Assembly: GCF_001426945.1 (NCBI RefSeq)
Contig: NZ_LMFS01000001.1
Span: forward strand, 2,030,848-2,094,847
DNA from: Pseudolabrys sp. Root1462
GTDB taxonomy: Bacteria; Pseudomonadota; Alphaproteobacteria; Rhizobiales; Xanthobacteraceae
Direction of reading: 5' to 3'
Length of the DNA: 64,000 bases
Position 1 is the stretch's first letter, and every line of letters begins with the position of its first letter. Under the pieces are notes generated by a model. The model saw only the letters and a list, made by a program, of their open reading frames with translations, was not told the DNA's origin and made no database searches. Position numbers and translations under genes: made by a program. Positions 16,146-25,852 of the stretch are shown in pieces.

Positions 16146-17744
16146 TCAGATCGGAACGTGCTGCGGCCGCCGCCAGCGCACCCAGGTCGCGACCATGAGT
16201 CGCGTGACGGTGAAGGCAGTGAACACGGTGGTGATAATGCCGATGCCGAGCGTCACGGCGAAGCCGCGCACCGGACCGGTGCCGATATAGAACAGCACGG
16301 CAGCGGCAATGAAGGTCGTGATATTGGAGTCGAGAATGGTCGCCAGCGCGCGGCTGAAGCCGGCATCGATGGCGTTGATCGGCGAGCGCCCGCCCCGCAC
16401 TTCCTCGCGGATGCGCTCATAGATCAGCACGTTCGAGTCCACCGCGATGCCGACCGTGAGCACGATGCCGGCGATGCCCGGCAGCGTCAGCGTCGCGTTG
16501 AGCAGCGACAGCACGCCGAAGATCATGGCGACGTTGATTGCCACCGCGATATTGGCGAACAGGCCGAACAGGCCGTAGGTCACCAGCATGAAGAGGATGA
16601 CCAGCGCGGCGCCGACGTAGGACGACATCTTGCCCTTGGCGATCGAGTCCGCACCCAGGCCCGGACCGACGGTGCGTTCCTCGATGATGGTCAGCGGCGC
16701 CGGCAACGCGCCGGCGCGGAGCAGGATGGCGAGGTCGTTGGCGCTCTGCACCGTGAAACTGCCCGAGATCTGGCCCGAGCCGCCGAGGATCGGCTCGCGG
16801 ATCACGGGCGCCGAGATCACCTCGTTGTCGAGCACGATGGCGAACGGCTTGCCGACGTTCTCCTGCGTCACCTGCGCGAATTTGCGCGAGCCGGAGGTAT
16901 TGAAACGGAATGAGACGATCGGCTCGGAGGTCCGCTGATCAAAGCCCGGCTGAGCGTCGGTCAGATCGGCGCCGGACACCAGCACGCGCTTCTCGACGAG
17001 ATACGGCGTCTTCGGCTGGCTGGCGCTGTACAAGAGATCGTCATCCGACGGCACGCGGCCCTGCAGCGCCTGCTCGACCTGGTTGGTGACGTCGACCATG
17101 CGGAAATCGAGCTTGGCGGTCTTGCCGAGCAGTTCTTTGAGCCGGGACGGATCCTGAAGACCCGGCACCTGGACCAGGATGCGGTCGTTGCCCTGGCGCT
17201 GAATCAGCGGCTCGACCGTGCCGAGCTCGTTGACGCGGCGCTCGATGATCTGGATCGACTGGTCGACCGACTGGCGGATGCGCTCGAGCATCGCCGCGTC
17301 GGTCACGGTGAGACGGATCAGCGTGCTGTCGGAGGTCACGTCGAGACTGCGCTGACCGGAACCGCCGAGCAGGCCGCCGAGCGGCACCGACAATTCGCGC
17401 AGCTTGGTGAGCGCCTGGCCGACGCTGGCTTCTTCACGGATGCGGACCTCGACGCTGTTGCCGCGAATGGCAAGGCCGGTATAGCCGACGCGGGCATCGC
17501 GCAGCACCCGGCGCACGTCGTCACGCGTGGTCTCCAGCTTTTCCTTCCGCACCGCGTTCGAATCGACTTCGAGCAGAATGTGCGACCCGCCCTGCAAATC
17601 GAGACCCAGCACGAGATGGCGCTGCGCCCATTTCGGCCAGGTATCGACGACGTGGGTGGGAATGAAATTGGGAACGGCAAACAGGCAGACGACGAGCGCC
17701 GTGAGCACAATCGCCGCCGCCTTCCACCGCGTAAAATAAAGCAT
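16146..17744 (-). CDS. secD: Protein translocase subunit SecD
   Basis: The 532-residue protein starts with TM1, then GLDLQGGSHILLEVD at about residues 47-61, the SecD hallmark. The periplasmic P1 domain follows, with RVNELGTVEPLIQRQGNDRILVQVPG. Residues about 360-525 hold the remaining five TM helices with VDSNVLIYERIREE. Its partner SecF is next in the operon and YajC lies just upstream. Confidence 0.96.
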   Translation of the reverse strand: MLYFTRWKAAAIVLTALVVCLFAVPNFIPTHVVDTWPKWAQRHLVLGLDLQGGSHILLEVDSNAVRKEKLETTRDDVRRVLRDARVGYTGLAIRGNSVEVRIREEASVGQALTKLRELSVPLGGLLGGSGQRSLDVTSDSTLIRLTVTDAAMLERIRQSVDQSIQIIERRVNELGTVEPLIQRQGNDRILVQVPGLQDPSRLKELLGKTAKLDFRMVDVTNQVEQALQGRVPSDDDLLYSASQPKTPYLVEKRVLVSGADLTDAQPGFDQRTSEPIVSFRFNTSGSRKFAQVTQENVGKPFAIVLDNEVISAPVIREPILGGSGQISGSFTVQSANDLAILLRAGALPAPLTIIEERTVGPGLGADSIAKGKMSSYVGAALVILFMLVTYGLFGLFANIAVAINVAMIFGVLSLLNATLTLPGIAGIVLTVGIAVDSNVLIYERIREEVRGGRSPINAIDAGFSRALATILDSNITTFIAAAVLFYIGTGPVRGFAVTLGIGIITTVFTAFTVTRLMVATWVRWRRPQHVPI

Positions 17745-17787
17745 GAGGTCCTGGCTTGATGTCGGGCGAGCTTGATCGCAGACGCGA

Positions 17788-18129
17788 TCAGCTGGCGGCT
17801 TCTTCCTTCACCGGCTCGCCCTTGGCGCGCACGTCGCTGATCATGCCCCGCACCTGGCGGATGCGCACGTTGTCGGCGATTTCGATTTCGATCTGGTCGT
17901 CATCGACAACCTTGGTGACCTTGCCGACCAAGCCGCCATTGGTGATGACGGTGTCGCCGCGGCGCACGTTCTTGACCAGCTCCTGATGCGCCTTCACGCG
18001 CTTCTGCTGCGGGCGCAGGATCAGGAAGTACATGATGACGAAGATGAGGACGAACGGCAGGAGCGACATCAGCATGCCACCCTCGCCACCGCCTCCCAAA
18101 CCCTGCGCGAAAGCGGACGTCGAGAACAT
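17788..18129 (-). CDS. yajC: Preprotein translocase accessory subunit YajC
   Basis: This 113-residue protein has a Gly-rich N-terminus, one TM helix (about 20-38), then the conserved LRPQQKRVKAHQELVKNVRRGD and GDTVITNGGLVGKV. It associates with SecDF. It heads the operon yajC-secD-secF and is divergent from the DUF815 ATPase gene. Confidence 0.95.
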   Translation of the reverse strand: MFSTSAFAQGLGGGGEGGMLMSLLPFVLIFVIMYFLILRPQQKRVKAHQELVKNVRRGDTVITNGGLVGKVTKVVDDDQIEIEIADNVRIRQVRGMISDVRAKGEPVKEEAAS

Positions 18130-18358
18130 CTTGAAAACCCCTGCGTGGTTGACGGTGGCGCCTAGCGTGGCCCGGCGCGATCCGGCTCATTTCCCTTGAA
18201 TTTCGCGCGGACTATAGCGGCCGCCCGTCCAATTGCAACGCTGCCAGACCCGGGAATCATGGCCGTTTTCAGTCATTTCCGGCCCATTCCGGTTGCGGCC
18301 TGCGCCCCTGCCCGCTAAGAGCAGCCCGACTTTTGTACGAGCACCGAAAAGCACCGCC

Positions 18359-19327
18359 ATGGCGAAGACCAAGCCTTCCAAATCCGCCGCCAAGACCAGG
18401 GCCAAGAATCCGGCCAAGGCCGCTGTCGCCAAGGTACCGGCCAAGGCCGGCCCTGCCGCTTCGCTCGCTGGCGCCACCGCGCTCGCCCGGATCGCCGACG
18501 CGCTGGAGCGCCTGGCGCCGCCGGCGAAGAAGAAGATCGACCTTGACGCCGCCGACGCCTTCGTCTGGCAGCCGGACGGCCAGCTCGTGCCGGTGCCGCA
18601 CGTCAACCGCGTCGGAATGTCGCTGCTCAAGGGCATCGACCGCATGCGCGATACGCTGATGGAAAACACCGAGCGCTTCGCCAAGAGCCTGCCGGCGAAC
18701 AACGCCCTGCTCTGGGGCGCGCGCGGCATGGGCAAATCGTCGCTGGTGAAGGCGGCGCATGCGTCGGTCAACGTGGAGCTGGCCAAGCGCGGCAAGAGCC
18801 TGCCGCTCAAGCTCATCGAGATTCACCGCGAAGACATCGAGACGCTGCCCGAACTGATGGCGATCACGCGCGCCTCGTCCTATCGCTTTGTGCTGTTCTG
18901 CGACGATCTGTCCTTCGACAACGACGACACCAGCTACAAGTCGTTGAAGGCGGTGCTCGACGGCGGCATCGAAGGCCGTCCGGAAAACGTGATCTTCTAT
19001 GCGACCTCGAACCGCCGCCACCTGCTGGCGCGCGAGATGATCGAGAACGAGCGCTCGACCGGGATCAATCCCGGCGAAGCGGTCGAGGAGAAAGTGTCGC
19101 TGTCGGACCGCTTCGGTCTGTGGCTCGGCTTCCACCGCTGCAGCCAGGATGAATTCCTCGCCATGGTGCAGGGCTATGTGAAGCACTACGGCATCGTTAT
19201 GCCGGACGACGAACTGCGGCGCGAAGCGCTGGAATGGGCGACGACGCGCGGCTCACGCTCGGGCCGCGTCGCCTGGCAGTATGTTCAGGAAATCGCTGGA
19301 CGCCTGGGCGTCCAGCTCAAGGATTAA
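18359..19327 (+). CDS. DUF815 AAA-type ATPase with Lys/Ala-rich N-terminal tail
   Basis: The protein is 322 residues from the ATG at 18359; the frame is open upstream from a TTG at 18233 without protein-like character. The Walker A motif GARGMGKSSLVKA is near residues 118-130 and the Walker B-like FVLFCDDLSFD near 177. FYATSNRRHLL is the family's sensor region. DUF815 is widespread in alphaproteobacteria, of unknown function. The first 35 residues are almost only Lys, Ala, Pro, Ser and Thr, like a short histone H1 tail, similar in character to the ArgS extension in this window. Confidence 0.88.
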   Translation: MAKTKPSKSAAKTRAKNPAKAAVAKVPAKAGPAASLAGATALARIADALERLAPPAKKKIDLDAADAFVWQPDGQLVPVPHVNRVGMSLLKGIDRMRDTLMENTERFAKSLPANNALLWGARGMGKSSLVKAAHASVNVELAKRGKSLPLKLIEIHREDIETLPELMAITRASSYRFVLFCDDLSFDNDDTSYKSLKAVLDGGIEGRPENVIFYATSNRRHLLAREMIENERSTGINPGEAVEEKVSLSDRFGLWLGFHRCSQDEFLAMVQGYVKHYGIVMPDDELRREALEWATTRGSRSGRVAWQYVQEIAGRLGVQLKD

Positions 19328-19341
19328 TTTTCAGACGCGCT

Positions 19342-20778
19342 TTAGCCGCCGAGGAACTTGGTCGGATCGACCGGGGTCGAACCCTTGCGGATCTCGAAGT
19401 GCAGCTGCGGCGAAGTCACGTTGCCGGTCTGGCCGGAATGCGCGATCACCTGGCCGCGGCGGATGGTGTCGCCGCGCTTGACCAGAAGTTCGCTGGCATT
19501 GGCATAAGCCGACACGTAGCCGTTCGAGTGACGGATCAGCACGAGATTGCCGTAGCCCTTCAGTTCGTTGCCGGCATAGGCGACGACGCCGTCGTCGGCG
19601 GCCTTGATCTGCGTGCCTTCCGGCACCGCGATGTTGATGCCATCGTTCTGCGTGCCGTTCGGCTTCGAGCCGAAAGCGGCGATGACGCGGCCATGCACCG
19701 GCCAGCGGAAGGACGGCATGGCGCCGGCGGGCTCGGCGGCCTGCGCCGGGGCGGCTTCCGCCTTCGGCGCTTCCTGCGTCGCCATGCGGACACTCTGCGT
19801 CGGCTCGGGTGAGGCCGCGCGTTCGATCGGGATGGTGCGGGCCGGAGCAACCGATGGCGCAGTGTTGTTCGGCCAGGTCCCCTGCGGCTGCGTCACCTGC
19901 GGCCGGGTGAGCTGCGGCGCCGGGGCGGCGGTGGCAACATGCTGCGGCTGGTACTGCGCCTGCGGCACCTGCAATTGCTGCGCGCGCGGGGCCTGCGCCG
20001 CGGTCTGGCGGCCGCCCGGCACCTTGATCCGGTCGCCGACGCTGACGCGCGTATAAGGTGAGATGCCGTTGAGGTGGGCGAGCGCCGACAGCGTCGTACC
20101 GTAACGGCGCGAGATGCCGATCAGGCTTTCGCCGGCACCGACGACATGGACGTTTTCGCCCGATACCGGCGCGGCCGCAGCGACGGCTGGCGCCGCCGGC
20201 CTGTAAGCCGGAGCCGACGCCTGCGCGGCGGCGGCCGGACCCGACACATAGCGCGGAATGACGAGACGCTGACCGGGGCGGACCTGCGACGGGCTGCTGA
20301 TGCCATTGGTCTGCAGGATCGCGCTGGCCGGCACGCCGTGGCGGCGGGCGATCATTTCGACGGTCTCGCCCTGGCCGATGGTCACCGGCTGACCGCCGTC
20401 CCAGGTCCAGTGCCCGGACGGCTGCGCCGGCGCGGTCACGCTGCCGGTCACGTCGGAATTGCTGTGCGACTGGTATTGCGGCTGCGGCGCCGGGCGATAA
20501 GCCCCCAGCCCCTGCGAACCGGTCGAATAGCCGCCGCCGGACGCCACCGTCTGCGGCGGGCTCGGCAAGGGCTGCGACACGACGCGATTGGTCGGCGCGG
20601 CGCTGTGCGAAATGGAACCCGTGACCTCGCCGCGCGGCGGAGCCTGGCGCGAAGCGGTCGGGTATGGCGCGTCAAAGCGGGCGGAGTTCGAGCAACCGGC
20701 CAGCGCCACGCCCATGACAGTGAGGGCGGCAACGCGCGGCCAGGTGTGCGATCGAGGAGACGCAATGCGGCGTGACAT
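19342..20778 (-). CDS. NlpD-like lipoprotein with two LysM domains and a degenerate LytM (M23) domain
   Basis: The predicted protein is 478 residues from the ATG at 20778. The lipobox VALAGC at the end of the leader makes it a lipoprotein. Two LysM repeats lie in the middle (starting GQGETVEMIARR and GAGESLIGISRR). The C-terminal M23 domain reads NDGINIAV and SAYANASE where active enzymes have HxGxD and YxH; only the last QLHFEIR His remains. The domain is therefore likely an amidase activator, like NlpD or EnvC, not a hydrolase. Pro/Ala/Gln-rich linkers join the domains. It lies next to pcm and surE, as nlpD does in many proteobacteria. Confidence 0.88.
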   Translation of the reverse strand: MSRRIASPRSHTWPRVAALTVMGVALAGCSNSARFDAPYPTASRQAPPRGEVTGSISHSAAPTNRVVSQPLPSPPQTVASGGGYSTGSQGLGAYRPAPQPQYQSHSNSDVTGSVTAPAQPSGHWTWDGGQPVTIGQGETVEMIARRHGVPASAILQTNGISSPSQVRPGQRLVIPRYVSGPAAAAQASAPAYRPAAPAVAAAAPVSGENVHVVGAGESLIGISRRYGTTLSALAHLNGISPYTRVSVGDRIKVPGGRQTAAQAPRAQQLQVPQAQYQPQHVATAAPAPQLTRPQVTQPQGTWPNNTAPSVAPARTIPIERAASPEPTQSVRMATQEAPKAEAAPAQAAEPAGAMPSFRWPVHGRVIAAFGSKPNGTQNDGINIAVPEGTQIKAADDGVVAYAGNELKGYGNLVLIRHSNGYVSAYANASELLVKRGDTIRRGQVIAHSGQTGNVTSPQLHFEIRKGSTPVDPTKFLGG

Positions 20779-20938
20779 AAGGTTACTCACTCGGACACAA
20801 AATACTTTGCGTTTTAAATAAAGCAGCGCTGAGTAAATAAGGGTTTAAGACATCGCGGTTTGGTTACGCGTTCGATACTCAAACCGGCAAAAATATCACA
20901 GCGGCAATTAAGGCGGCTCCGCCGATGCCGCGCAAAAG

Positions 20939-21610
20939 CTAGAGTTCGCGCGCCTTCCCGGCCAAAAGCGGCACAAACCGCACCGCAATGAGCCGCTCCT
21001 CATCGAGCGTGACGCTCTCCGGCGTTTGCCTCTTGGCAAGCTTGACGATGTGCTGCGGGCCATTATGGGGCCCGCGCGGCATGATCATGACACCGTCGTC
21101 GGCAAGCTGCTCGATAAGGGCCGCCGGCGCCTCGTCCGCCGCCGCGGTGACGAGAATGCGGTCGTAAGGCGCACGATCCGGCCAACCATCCATGCCGTCG
21201 GCATGAATGACCTCGACATTGTTGTAGCCGCCGGCCTTCAGCCGCTCGCGGGCCTGATCGGCCAGGGTGCGATACCGCTCGATGCCTACCACCTCGCGGA
21301 CAAGCTTTGACAGGATTGCGGCCTGATAGCCGGACCCGGTGCCGACCTCGAGCACCCGGTGGTGCGGCTTCAAGGCCAGCCGCTCGGTCATGTAGGCGAC
21401 CACATAAGGCTGGCTGATGCTCTGCCCGCAGTCGATCGGCAAGGCCTGGTCGGCATAGGCGCCGGTCAGCGAGCCGGTCGGCACAAAGGCCGCCCGCGGA
21501 ACCTGTTCCATCGCCCGCAATACGGCTTGGTCGCCAATGCCGCGCTGCCGCAAGGTGAGCAGGAACCCCGCCCGGTCGATATCCTGCTGCTGTCCGCTTT
21601 CGTTAGCCAA
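20939..21610 (-). CDS. pcm: Protein-L-isoaspartate O-methyltransferase
   Basis: The 223-residue enzyme repairs isoaspartyl residues in aged proteins by SAM-dependent methylation. Motif I is VLEVGTGSGYQAAIL and the family's substrate segment is CGQSISQPYVVAYMTE. The MPRGPHNGPQHIVKL end is typical. It lies between the nlpD-like gene and surE, the standard proteobacterial surE-pcm-nlpD grouping, interrupted here by a response regulator gene on the opposite strand. Confidence 0.92.
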   Translation of the reverse strand: MANESGQQQDIDRAGFLLTLRQRGIGDQAVLRAMEQVPRAAFVPTGSLTGAYADQALPIDCGQSISQPYVVAYMTERLALKPHHRVLEVGTGSGYQAAILSKLVREVVGIERYRTLADQARERLKAGGYNNVEVIHADGMDGWPDRAPYDRILVTAAADEAPAALIEQLADDGVMIMPRGPHNGPQHIVKLAKRQTPESVTLDEERLIAVRFVPLLAGKAREL

Positions 21611-21744
21611 GCGCGCGACTCCTCAAAAATAGCGTATCATGGGGGGCGGCAATTCAGCCATGATTGGCGGATAAGGACCGAATTCGGAACCATTGGAACC
21701 GGGTCACGGTTTCCTGCGGTTCGATCGAGGGGCACAGGCGATCT

Positions 21745-22116
21745 ATGAGCGAACGTCCGACTACACCGACCCGTATTCTCGTGGTCGAAGACGAATTCCT
21801 AATTCGAACGTTGCTTGAGGATATGCTGGTCGATCTCGGACACGAGATCGCCGGGTCAGCCGCAACGGTGGACCAGGCGCGGGCCCTTGCGGTCGCCGGC
21901 GGCTTCGACCTCGCGATACTGGACGTCAATCTTGAGGGACAGGAGATTTTCCCGGTCGCCCAAATCCTGGCCGAGCGCAACCTGCCCTTCATCTTCGTCA
22001 CCGGGTACGGCGCCGGCGGCCTGCCCGAGCACTTCCGCGGCCGGCCGACGCTGCAGAAGCCGTTCCAGTCGGAGAAGCTCGAAGCCGCGTTGATCGAGCT
22101 GTCGTCAGCCGCCTAG
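21745..22116 (+). CDS. Single-domain response regulator
   Basis: The protein is 123 residues, a receiver domain without an output domain. The acidic pocket is ED at 15-16, the phospho-acceptor D60 in LAILDVNLEG, switch Thr86 in FVTGYG and Lys105 in LQKPF. The frame is open upstream to 21664 but the ATG at 21745 gives the standard family start. It overlaps surE tail-to-tail by four bases. No cognate kinase is adjacent. Stand-alone receivers of this kind often act in phosphorelays or by binding a partner. Confidence 0.88.
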   Translation: MSERPTTPTRILVVEDEFLIRTLLEDMLVDLGHEIAGSAATVDQARALAVAGGFDLAILDVNLEGQEIFPVAQILAERNLPFIFVTGYGAGGLPEHFRGRPTLQKPFQSEKLEAALIELSSAA

Positions 22117-22874
22117 CCCAACACCTCGGCGAGCCGCGTCATGAACGGCTCGTCGGTGAGATCGAGCCGCAGCGGCGTCACCGCAATGCGCTTGCCGTCC
22201 AGCGCGGCAAGGTCGCTGCCCGGCGATGCATCCATCTGCGCGCCGCGCGCAAAGGCGATCCAGAAATACGGATTGCCGCGGCCGTCGTGGCGCGCCTCGA
22301 TGCGCAGCAGATCCTGATTGCGCTTGCCCTGCATCGACACGCCGATGCCCTCGACTTCGTCAGGCTCGCAATCGGGGAAGTTGACGTTGACGAGGACGTT
22401 CTTCGGCATGCCCTCTTTGAGCACTTTGTCGATGATACCCGGGGCATGCGCGATCGCCGTTTCCCAGCGCGGCGCGTGCTTGGTCGTAAAGGTGTAGGCC
22501 TGCGACAGCGCGAAAGCCGGCACGCCAAGCAGTACCGCTTCCATCGCGCCAGCCACAGTGCCGGAATACAAAACATCCTCGGCGGCGTTTCGGCCGCGAT
22601 TAACACCGGAAATGACGAGATCGGGCACGTCCTTCAGGATGTGGCGCATACCCATGATGACGCAGTCGGTCGGCGTACCCTTCACGGCAAAGCGCCGGTC
22701 GTCGATCTCGCGCAGCCGCAGCGGATCGTTCAGCGACAGTGAATGCGACACGCCGGACTGATCGGTTTCCGGCGCCACGATCCAGACGTCGTCGGACATC
22801 GTCCGCGCGATCTTTTCGCAGGCGATCAGGCCCGGCGCGTGAATGCCGTCGTCATTGGTGATGAGGATGCGCAT
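22113..22874 (-). CDS. surE: 5'-nucleotidase SurE
   Basis: The 253-residue phosphatase has the metal-binding MRILITNDDGIHAPGL at the N-terminus, SGVNRGRNAAEDVLYSGTV in the middle, and NVNFP later; the two Asp residues and Asn are the divalent-metal ligands of the family. SurE hydrolyses nucleoside monophosphates in stationary phase. It is three bases from serS in the same direction, consistent with co-transcription. Confidence 0.95.
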   Translation of the reverse strand: MRILITNDDGIHAPGLIACEKIARTMSDDVWIVAPETDQSGVSHSLSLNDPLRLREIDDRRFAVKGTPTDCVIMGMRHILKDVPDLVISGVNRGRNAAEDVLYSGTVAGAMEAVLLGVPAFALSQAYTFTTKHAPRWETAIAHAPGIIDKVLKEGMPKNVLVNVNFPDCEPDEVEGIGVSMQGKRNQDLLRIEARHDGRGNPYFWIAFARGAQMDASPGSDLAALDGKRIAVTPLRLDLTDEPFMTRLAEVLG

Positions 22875-22877
22875 TGG

Positions 22878-24203
22878 CTATTTCTTCTCGATCACCGAGA
22901 CGCCGCCCATATACGGCTTGAGCACGTCCGGCACGGCGATCGAACCGCCGTCCTGCTGATAGGTTTCCATCACCGCGATCAGCGCACGGCCGACAGCGAC
23001 GCCCGAGCCGTTGAGCGTGTGGACGTGGCGGACCTTGTTGTCCTTGTCGCGGAAGCGCGCATTCATGCGCCGCGCCTGGAAATCACCGCACACCGAGCAC
23101 GACGAAATCTCGCGGAACATGTTCTGGCCCGGCAGCCAGACCTCGATGTCGTAGGTCTTCTGCGAGGCAAAGCCCATGTCGCCGGTGCAGAGCGTGACGA
23201 CGCGGTAATGCAGATCGAGTTTCTTCAGCACCGCCTCGGCGCAGGCGAGCATGCGCTCGTGCTCCTCGCACGATTTTTCCGGCGTGGTGATGGAGACGAG
23301 TTCGACCTTGGTGAACTGGTGCTGACGGATCATGCCGCGCGTGTCGCGCCCCGCCGCGCCGGCTTCGGCGCGGAAGCATGGCGTGCAGGCGGTGAGCCGC
23401 AGCGGCAGTTCGTCCTCGGTGACGATCGATTCACGCACGAGATTGGTGAGCGGCACCTCGGCTGTGGGGATGAGGCCCCAGCGTGCGCCTTTCATGGCGG
23501 CCGCCGTCGCATTGTTGGCGAACACATCGCCGCTAACCGCCCAGAACTGATCGTCCTCGAACTTCGGCAATTGCGCCGTCCCGAACATCACGTCGTCTTT
23601 GACGAGCAACGGCGGATTGACTTCGGTATAGCCGTGGTCGTCGACGTGGGTGTCGAGGAAGAACTGGCCGAGCGCGCGCTCGAGCCGCGCCAGGCCCTTC
23701 TGCAACACGACAAAGCGCGCGCCGGACAACTTGGCCGCGGCTTCAAAATCCATCTGCTTGAGGTCTTCGCCGAGTTCGAAATGCTGCTTCGGCGTGAACG
23801 CGTAGCTGCGCTTCTCGCCTGACTTCGACTTCTCGACATTGCCGTGCTCGTCGGCGCCGTCGGGCACATCGTCGAGCGGCGCGTTCGGGATCTGCGCCAA
23901 CTCCTTGTCGAGCGCATCGCCATGCAGCTTGGCCTCGGCCTCGAGCGCCGGCATGGTCTCCTTCAGCGTCGCGACCTCGGCCATCAGCGCCTGCGCGGCG
24001 GCCTCGTCCTTTTTGGCCTTGGCCTGGCCGATCTCCTTAGACGCGGCGTTGCGCCTTGCCTGCGCCTGCTCGGAAGCGGTAATGGCGGCCCGGCGCTTCT
24101 CGTCCAGCGCAATCAGTTTGGCCGACAACGGCTCCAGCCCGCGCCGGGTCAGGCCGCGGTCGAAATCCTGGGGGTTCTCGCGAATCCAACGAATGTCATA
24201 CAT
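22878..24203 (-). CDS. serS: Seryl-tRNA synthetase
   Basis: The 441-residue class II synthetase begins [11 protein letters not shown], the usual start, so the ATG at 24203 is preferred over one 17 codons upstream. Residues 30-105 form the antiparallel coiled-coil arm that grips the long variable arm of tRNA-Ser. Motif 2 is [21 protein letters not shown] and motif 3 is [16 protein letters not shown]. The order tatC-serS-surE is typical of Rhizobiales. Confidence 0.96.
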   Translation of the reverse strand: MYDIRWIRENPQDFDRGLTRRGLEPLSAKLIALDEKRRAAITASEQAQARRNAASKEIGQAKAKKDEAAAQALMAEVATLKETMPALEAEAKLHGDALDKELAQIPNAPLDDVPDGADEHGNVEKSKSGEKRSYAFTPKQHFELGEDLKQMDFEAAAKLSGARFVVLQKGLARLERALGQFFLDTHVDDHGYTEVNPPLLVKDDVMFGTAQLPKFEDDQFWAVSGDVFANNATAAAMKGARWGLIPTAEVPLTNLVRESIVTEDELPLRLTACTPCFRAEAGAAGRDTRGMIRQHQFTKVELVSITTPEKSCEEHERMLACAEAVLKKLDLHYRVVTLCTGDMGFASQKTYDIEVWLPGQNMFREISSCSVCGDFQARRMNARFRDKDNKVRHVHTLNGSGVAVGRALIAVMETYQQDGGSIAVPDVLKPYMGGVSVIEKK

Positions 24204-24249
24204 GGCGGGCGTTCTAGTCGGATTTTGCGAGGCGGGAAAGATAGCCCCC

Positions 24250-24349
24250 GTCATTCCGGAGCGCGGCCCTTAAGGCAGCCCGGAATCCATCCTCCCGGCG
24301 CTGCGGACTATGGATTTCGGGTCCCGACTGCGTCGCTTCCCGCAATGAC
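24250..24349. repeat. Intergenic palindromic repeat, copy 1
   Basis: The 100-base element begins GTCATTCCGG and ends CCGCAATGAC, an imperfect inverted pair. Internal CCCGGAATCC and TGGATTTCGGGT make a second inverted pair. A related element lies at 26231-26330. Such modules are common between genes in Bradyrhizobiaceae-type genomes. It lies between tatC and serS. Confidence 0.7.
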
Positions 24350-24357
24350 AGGTTGCC

Positions 24358-25182
24358 TCAATCCGGCCCGGCGCCGACCTTGGCGGCGGCGGCCGCGTCG
24401 GCCTCTTCCTTGGCGGCTGCCTCGGCCGCGACCTTCTTTTCGACCATGCCCACCGAGATGATCGAACCCTCGTAGAGGATCAGCAGCGGCACCGCGAGCG
24501 AGAGCTGGCTGATGACATCCGGCGGCGTCAGCACCGCGGCGAGGATGAAGGCGCCGACGATGAAATACCGCCGCTTATCCTTGAGCTGCTGCGCGGTGAT
24601 GATGCCGATGCGGCCGAGCAGCGTGAGGATGACAGGCAACTGGAACGCGGCGCCGAAGGCGAGCACCAGGGTCATCATCAGCGACAGGTACTCGCCGACT
24701 TTCGGCATCAGCGCGATGGAGGCTTCGGTCGCGGTGCCCGGCTGCTGCATGTGCAGCGAGAAGCGGATCAGCATCGGCAGCACGAGGAAATAGACCACCG
24801 CCGAGCCGAGCGCGAAGAAGAACGGGGTCGCGATCAGATAAGGCAGGAAGGCGTTGCGCTCGTGCTTGTAGAGCCCCGGCGCGACGAACATGTAGATCTG
24901 CGCGGCGACCACCGGAAACGACAGGAACGCCGCGCCGAACATCGCGAGCTTGAGCTGGGTGATAAAATATTCGAGCAGCGCCGTGTAAATGAACTTGGAA
25001 TTTTCCGCGCCGGCCACCCAGACGAAGGGCCACACCAGGATGTTGTAGATGTCCCTGGCAAAGAAAAAGCACAGCGCGAACATGAGGCCGAACGCAATGA
25101 GCGCCTTGATCAGCCGCGAACGCAGCTCGATCAGGTGATCCATCAGCGGCGCTTTGGTGGCCTCGATGTCGTCGTGACTCAC
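24358..25182 (-). CDS. tatC: Sec-independent protein translocase TatC
   Basis: The 274-residue membrane protein opens with [22 protein letters not shown], the conserved TatC N-terminus, and shows six hydrophobic helices. [17 protein letters not shown] and the later [17 protein letters not shown] block are family marks. TatC recognises the twin-arginine signal. The C-terminal tail is Ala/Glu-rich. It overlaps tatB by four bases. Confidence 0.96.
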   Translation of the reverse strand: MSHDDIEATKAPLMDHLIELRSRLIKALIAFGLMFALCFFFARDIYNILVWPFVWVAGAENSKFIYTALLEYFITQLKLAMFGAAFLSFPVVAAQIYMFVAPGLYKHERNAFLPYLIATPFFFALGSAVVYFLVLPMLIRFSLHMQQPGTATEASIALMPKVGEYLSLMMTLVLAFGAAFQLPVILTLLGRIGIITAQQLKDKRRYFIVGAFILAAVLTPPDVISQLSLAVPLLILYEGSIISVGMVEKKVAAEAAAKEEADAAAAAKVGAGPD

Positions 25183-25766
25183 GCCGCGCCTCCGGCCTTC
25201 TTGTCCGCCGTCGTCGTCGCGGGCTCGGCCGCCGTCTGCACGTCCGCCGTCTTGATCGCGAAGTCCTCCGCGGTCGGCGGCGGCACCGGCTCGGGAAACG
25301 GTACGTCGATCTTCAAATCGTGATTGGCGAGATCGGCATGCTGCTCGGCCGGCGGCGGCAGGGCTTCCCGCTCCGCGGGCGGCGGCAGCGCTTCGGTCGT
25401 CGCAACGGGCAACACGGGCGCCGTTTCCGGCGCGAAGTCGCTGGCGGTCGACGTCGGCGAACCGGCCGGCTCCTCGAACGCCTTTTCGACGTCCCGGCGA
25501 GCGTCCGCCAAGGGATCGATCTTGGTGAAGTCAGTGACCTGCGATTTGACCGCCGAGGTAATCTCATCGGCGGTCTTTTTCAGGTCGGCGATTTCCGCCT
25601 CGCGCAAAGCTTCCTGGAACTGGCCCTGGAATTCATTGGCCATGCGCCGCAGCTTGGCGACCATCTGGCCAACGCTGCGCAGAACGGTTGGCAGCTCCTT
25701 CGGCCCGATCGCGATCAGCGCGACGATGCCGATGAGGACGATCTCGCCCCAACCGAAATTGAACAT
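25179..25766 (-). CDS. tatB: Sec-independent protein translocase TatB
   Basis: The 195-residue protein begins [26 protein letters not shown], with the TM helix and Glu/Pro hinge typical of TatB, then the amphipathic helix [27 protein letters not shown]. The C-terminal 110 residues are Pro/Ala/Glu-rich, longer than minimal TatB but usual in Rhizobiales. With TatC it forms the receptor for folded Tat substrates. Confidence 0.94.
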   Translation of the reverse strand: MFNFGWGEIVLIGIVALIAIGPKELPTVLRSVGQMVAKLRRMANEFQGQFQEALREAEIADLKKTADEITSAVKSQVTDFTKIDPLADARRDVEKAFEEPAGSPTSTASDFAPETAPVLPVATTEALPPPAEREALPPPAEQHADLANHDLKIDVPFPEPVPPPTAEDFAIKTADVQTAAEPATTTADKKAGGAA

Positions 25767-25852
25767 TGCTCCGATCCCGAATTCGACCTAGCGGCCGCGA
25801 CCCAAGGGCGCGACCCAGGCATGTACCAAGGCTGCTCCCGCGCGAGGTCCGC

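Noticed and set aside
15336..16913. 525-codon open frame antisense to secD-secF
   Set aside because: Low-complexity Arg/Glu/His/Asp composition typical of the reverse strand of GC-rich genes.
21686..21711. GGAAC...CGGTT upstream of the response regulator as an EcfG promoter
   Set aside because: The spacing and -10 do not match the GGAAC-N16/17-CGTT consensus well enough.
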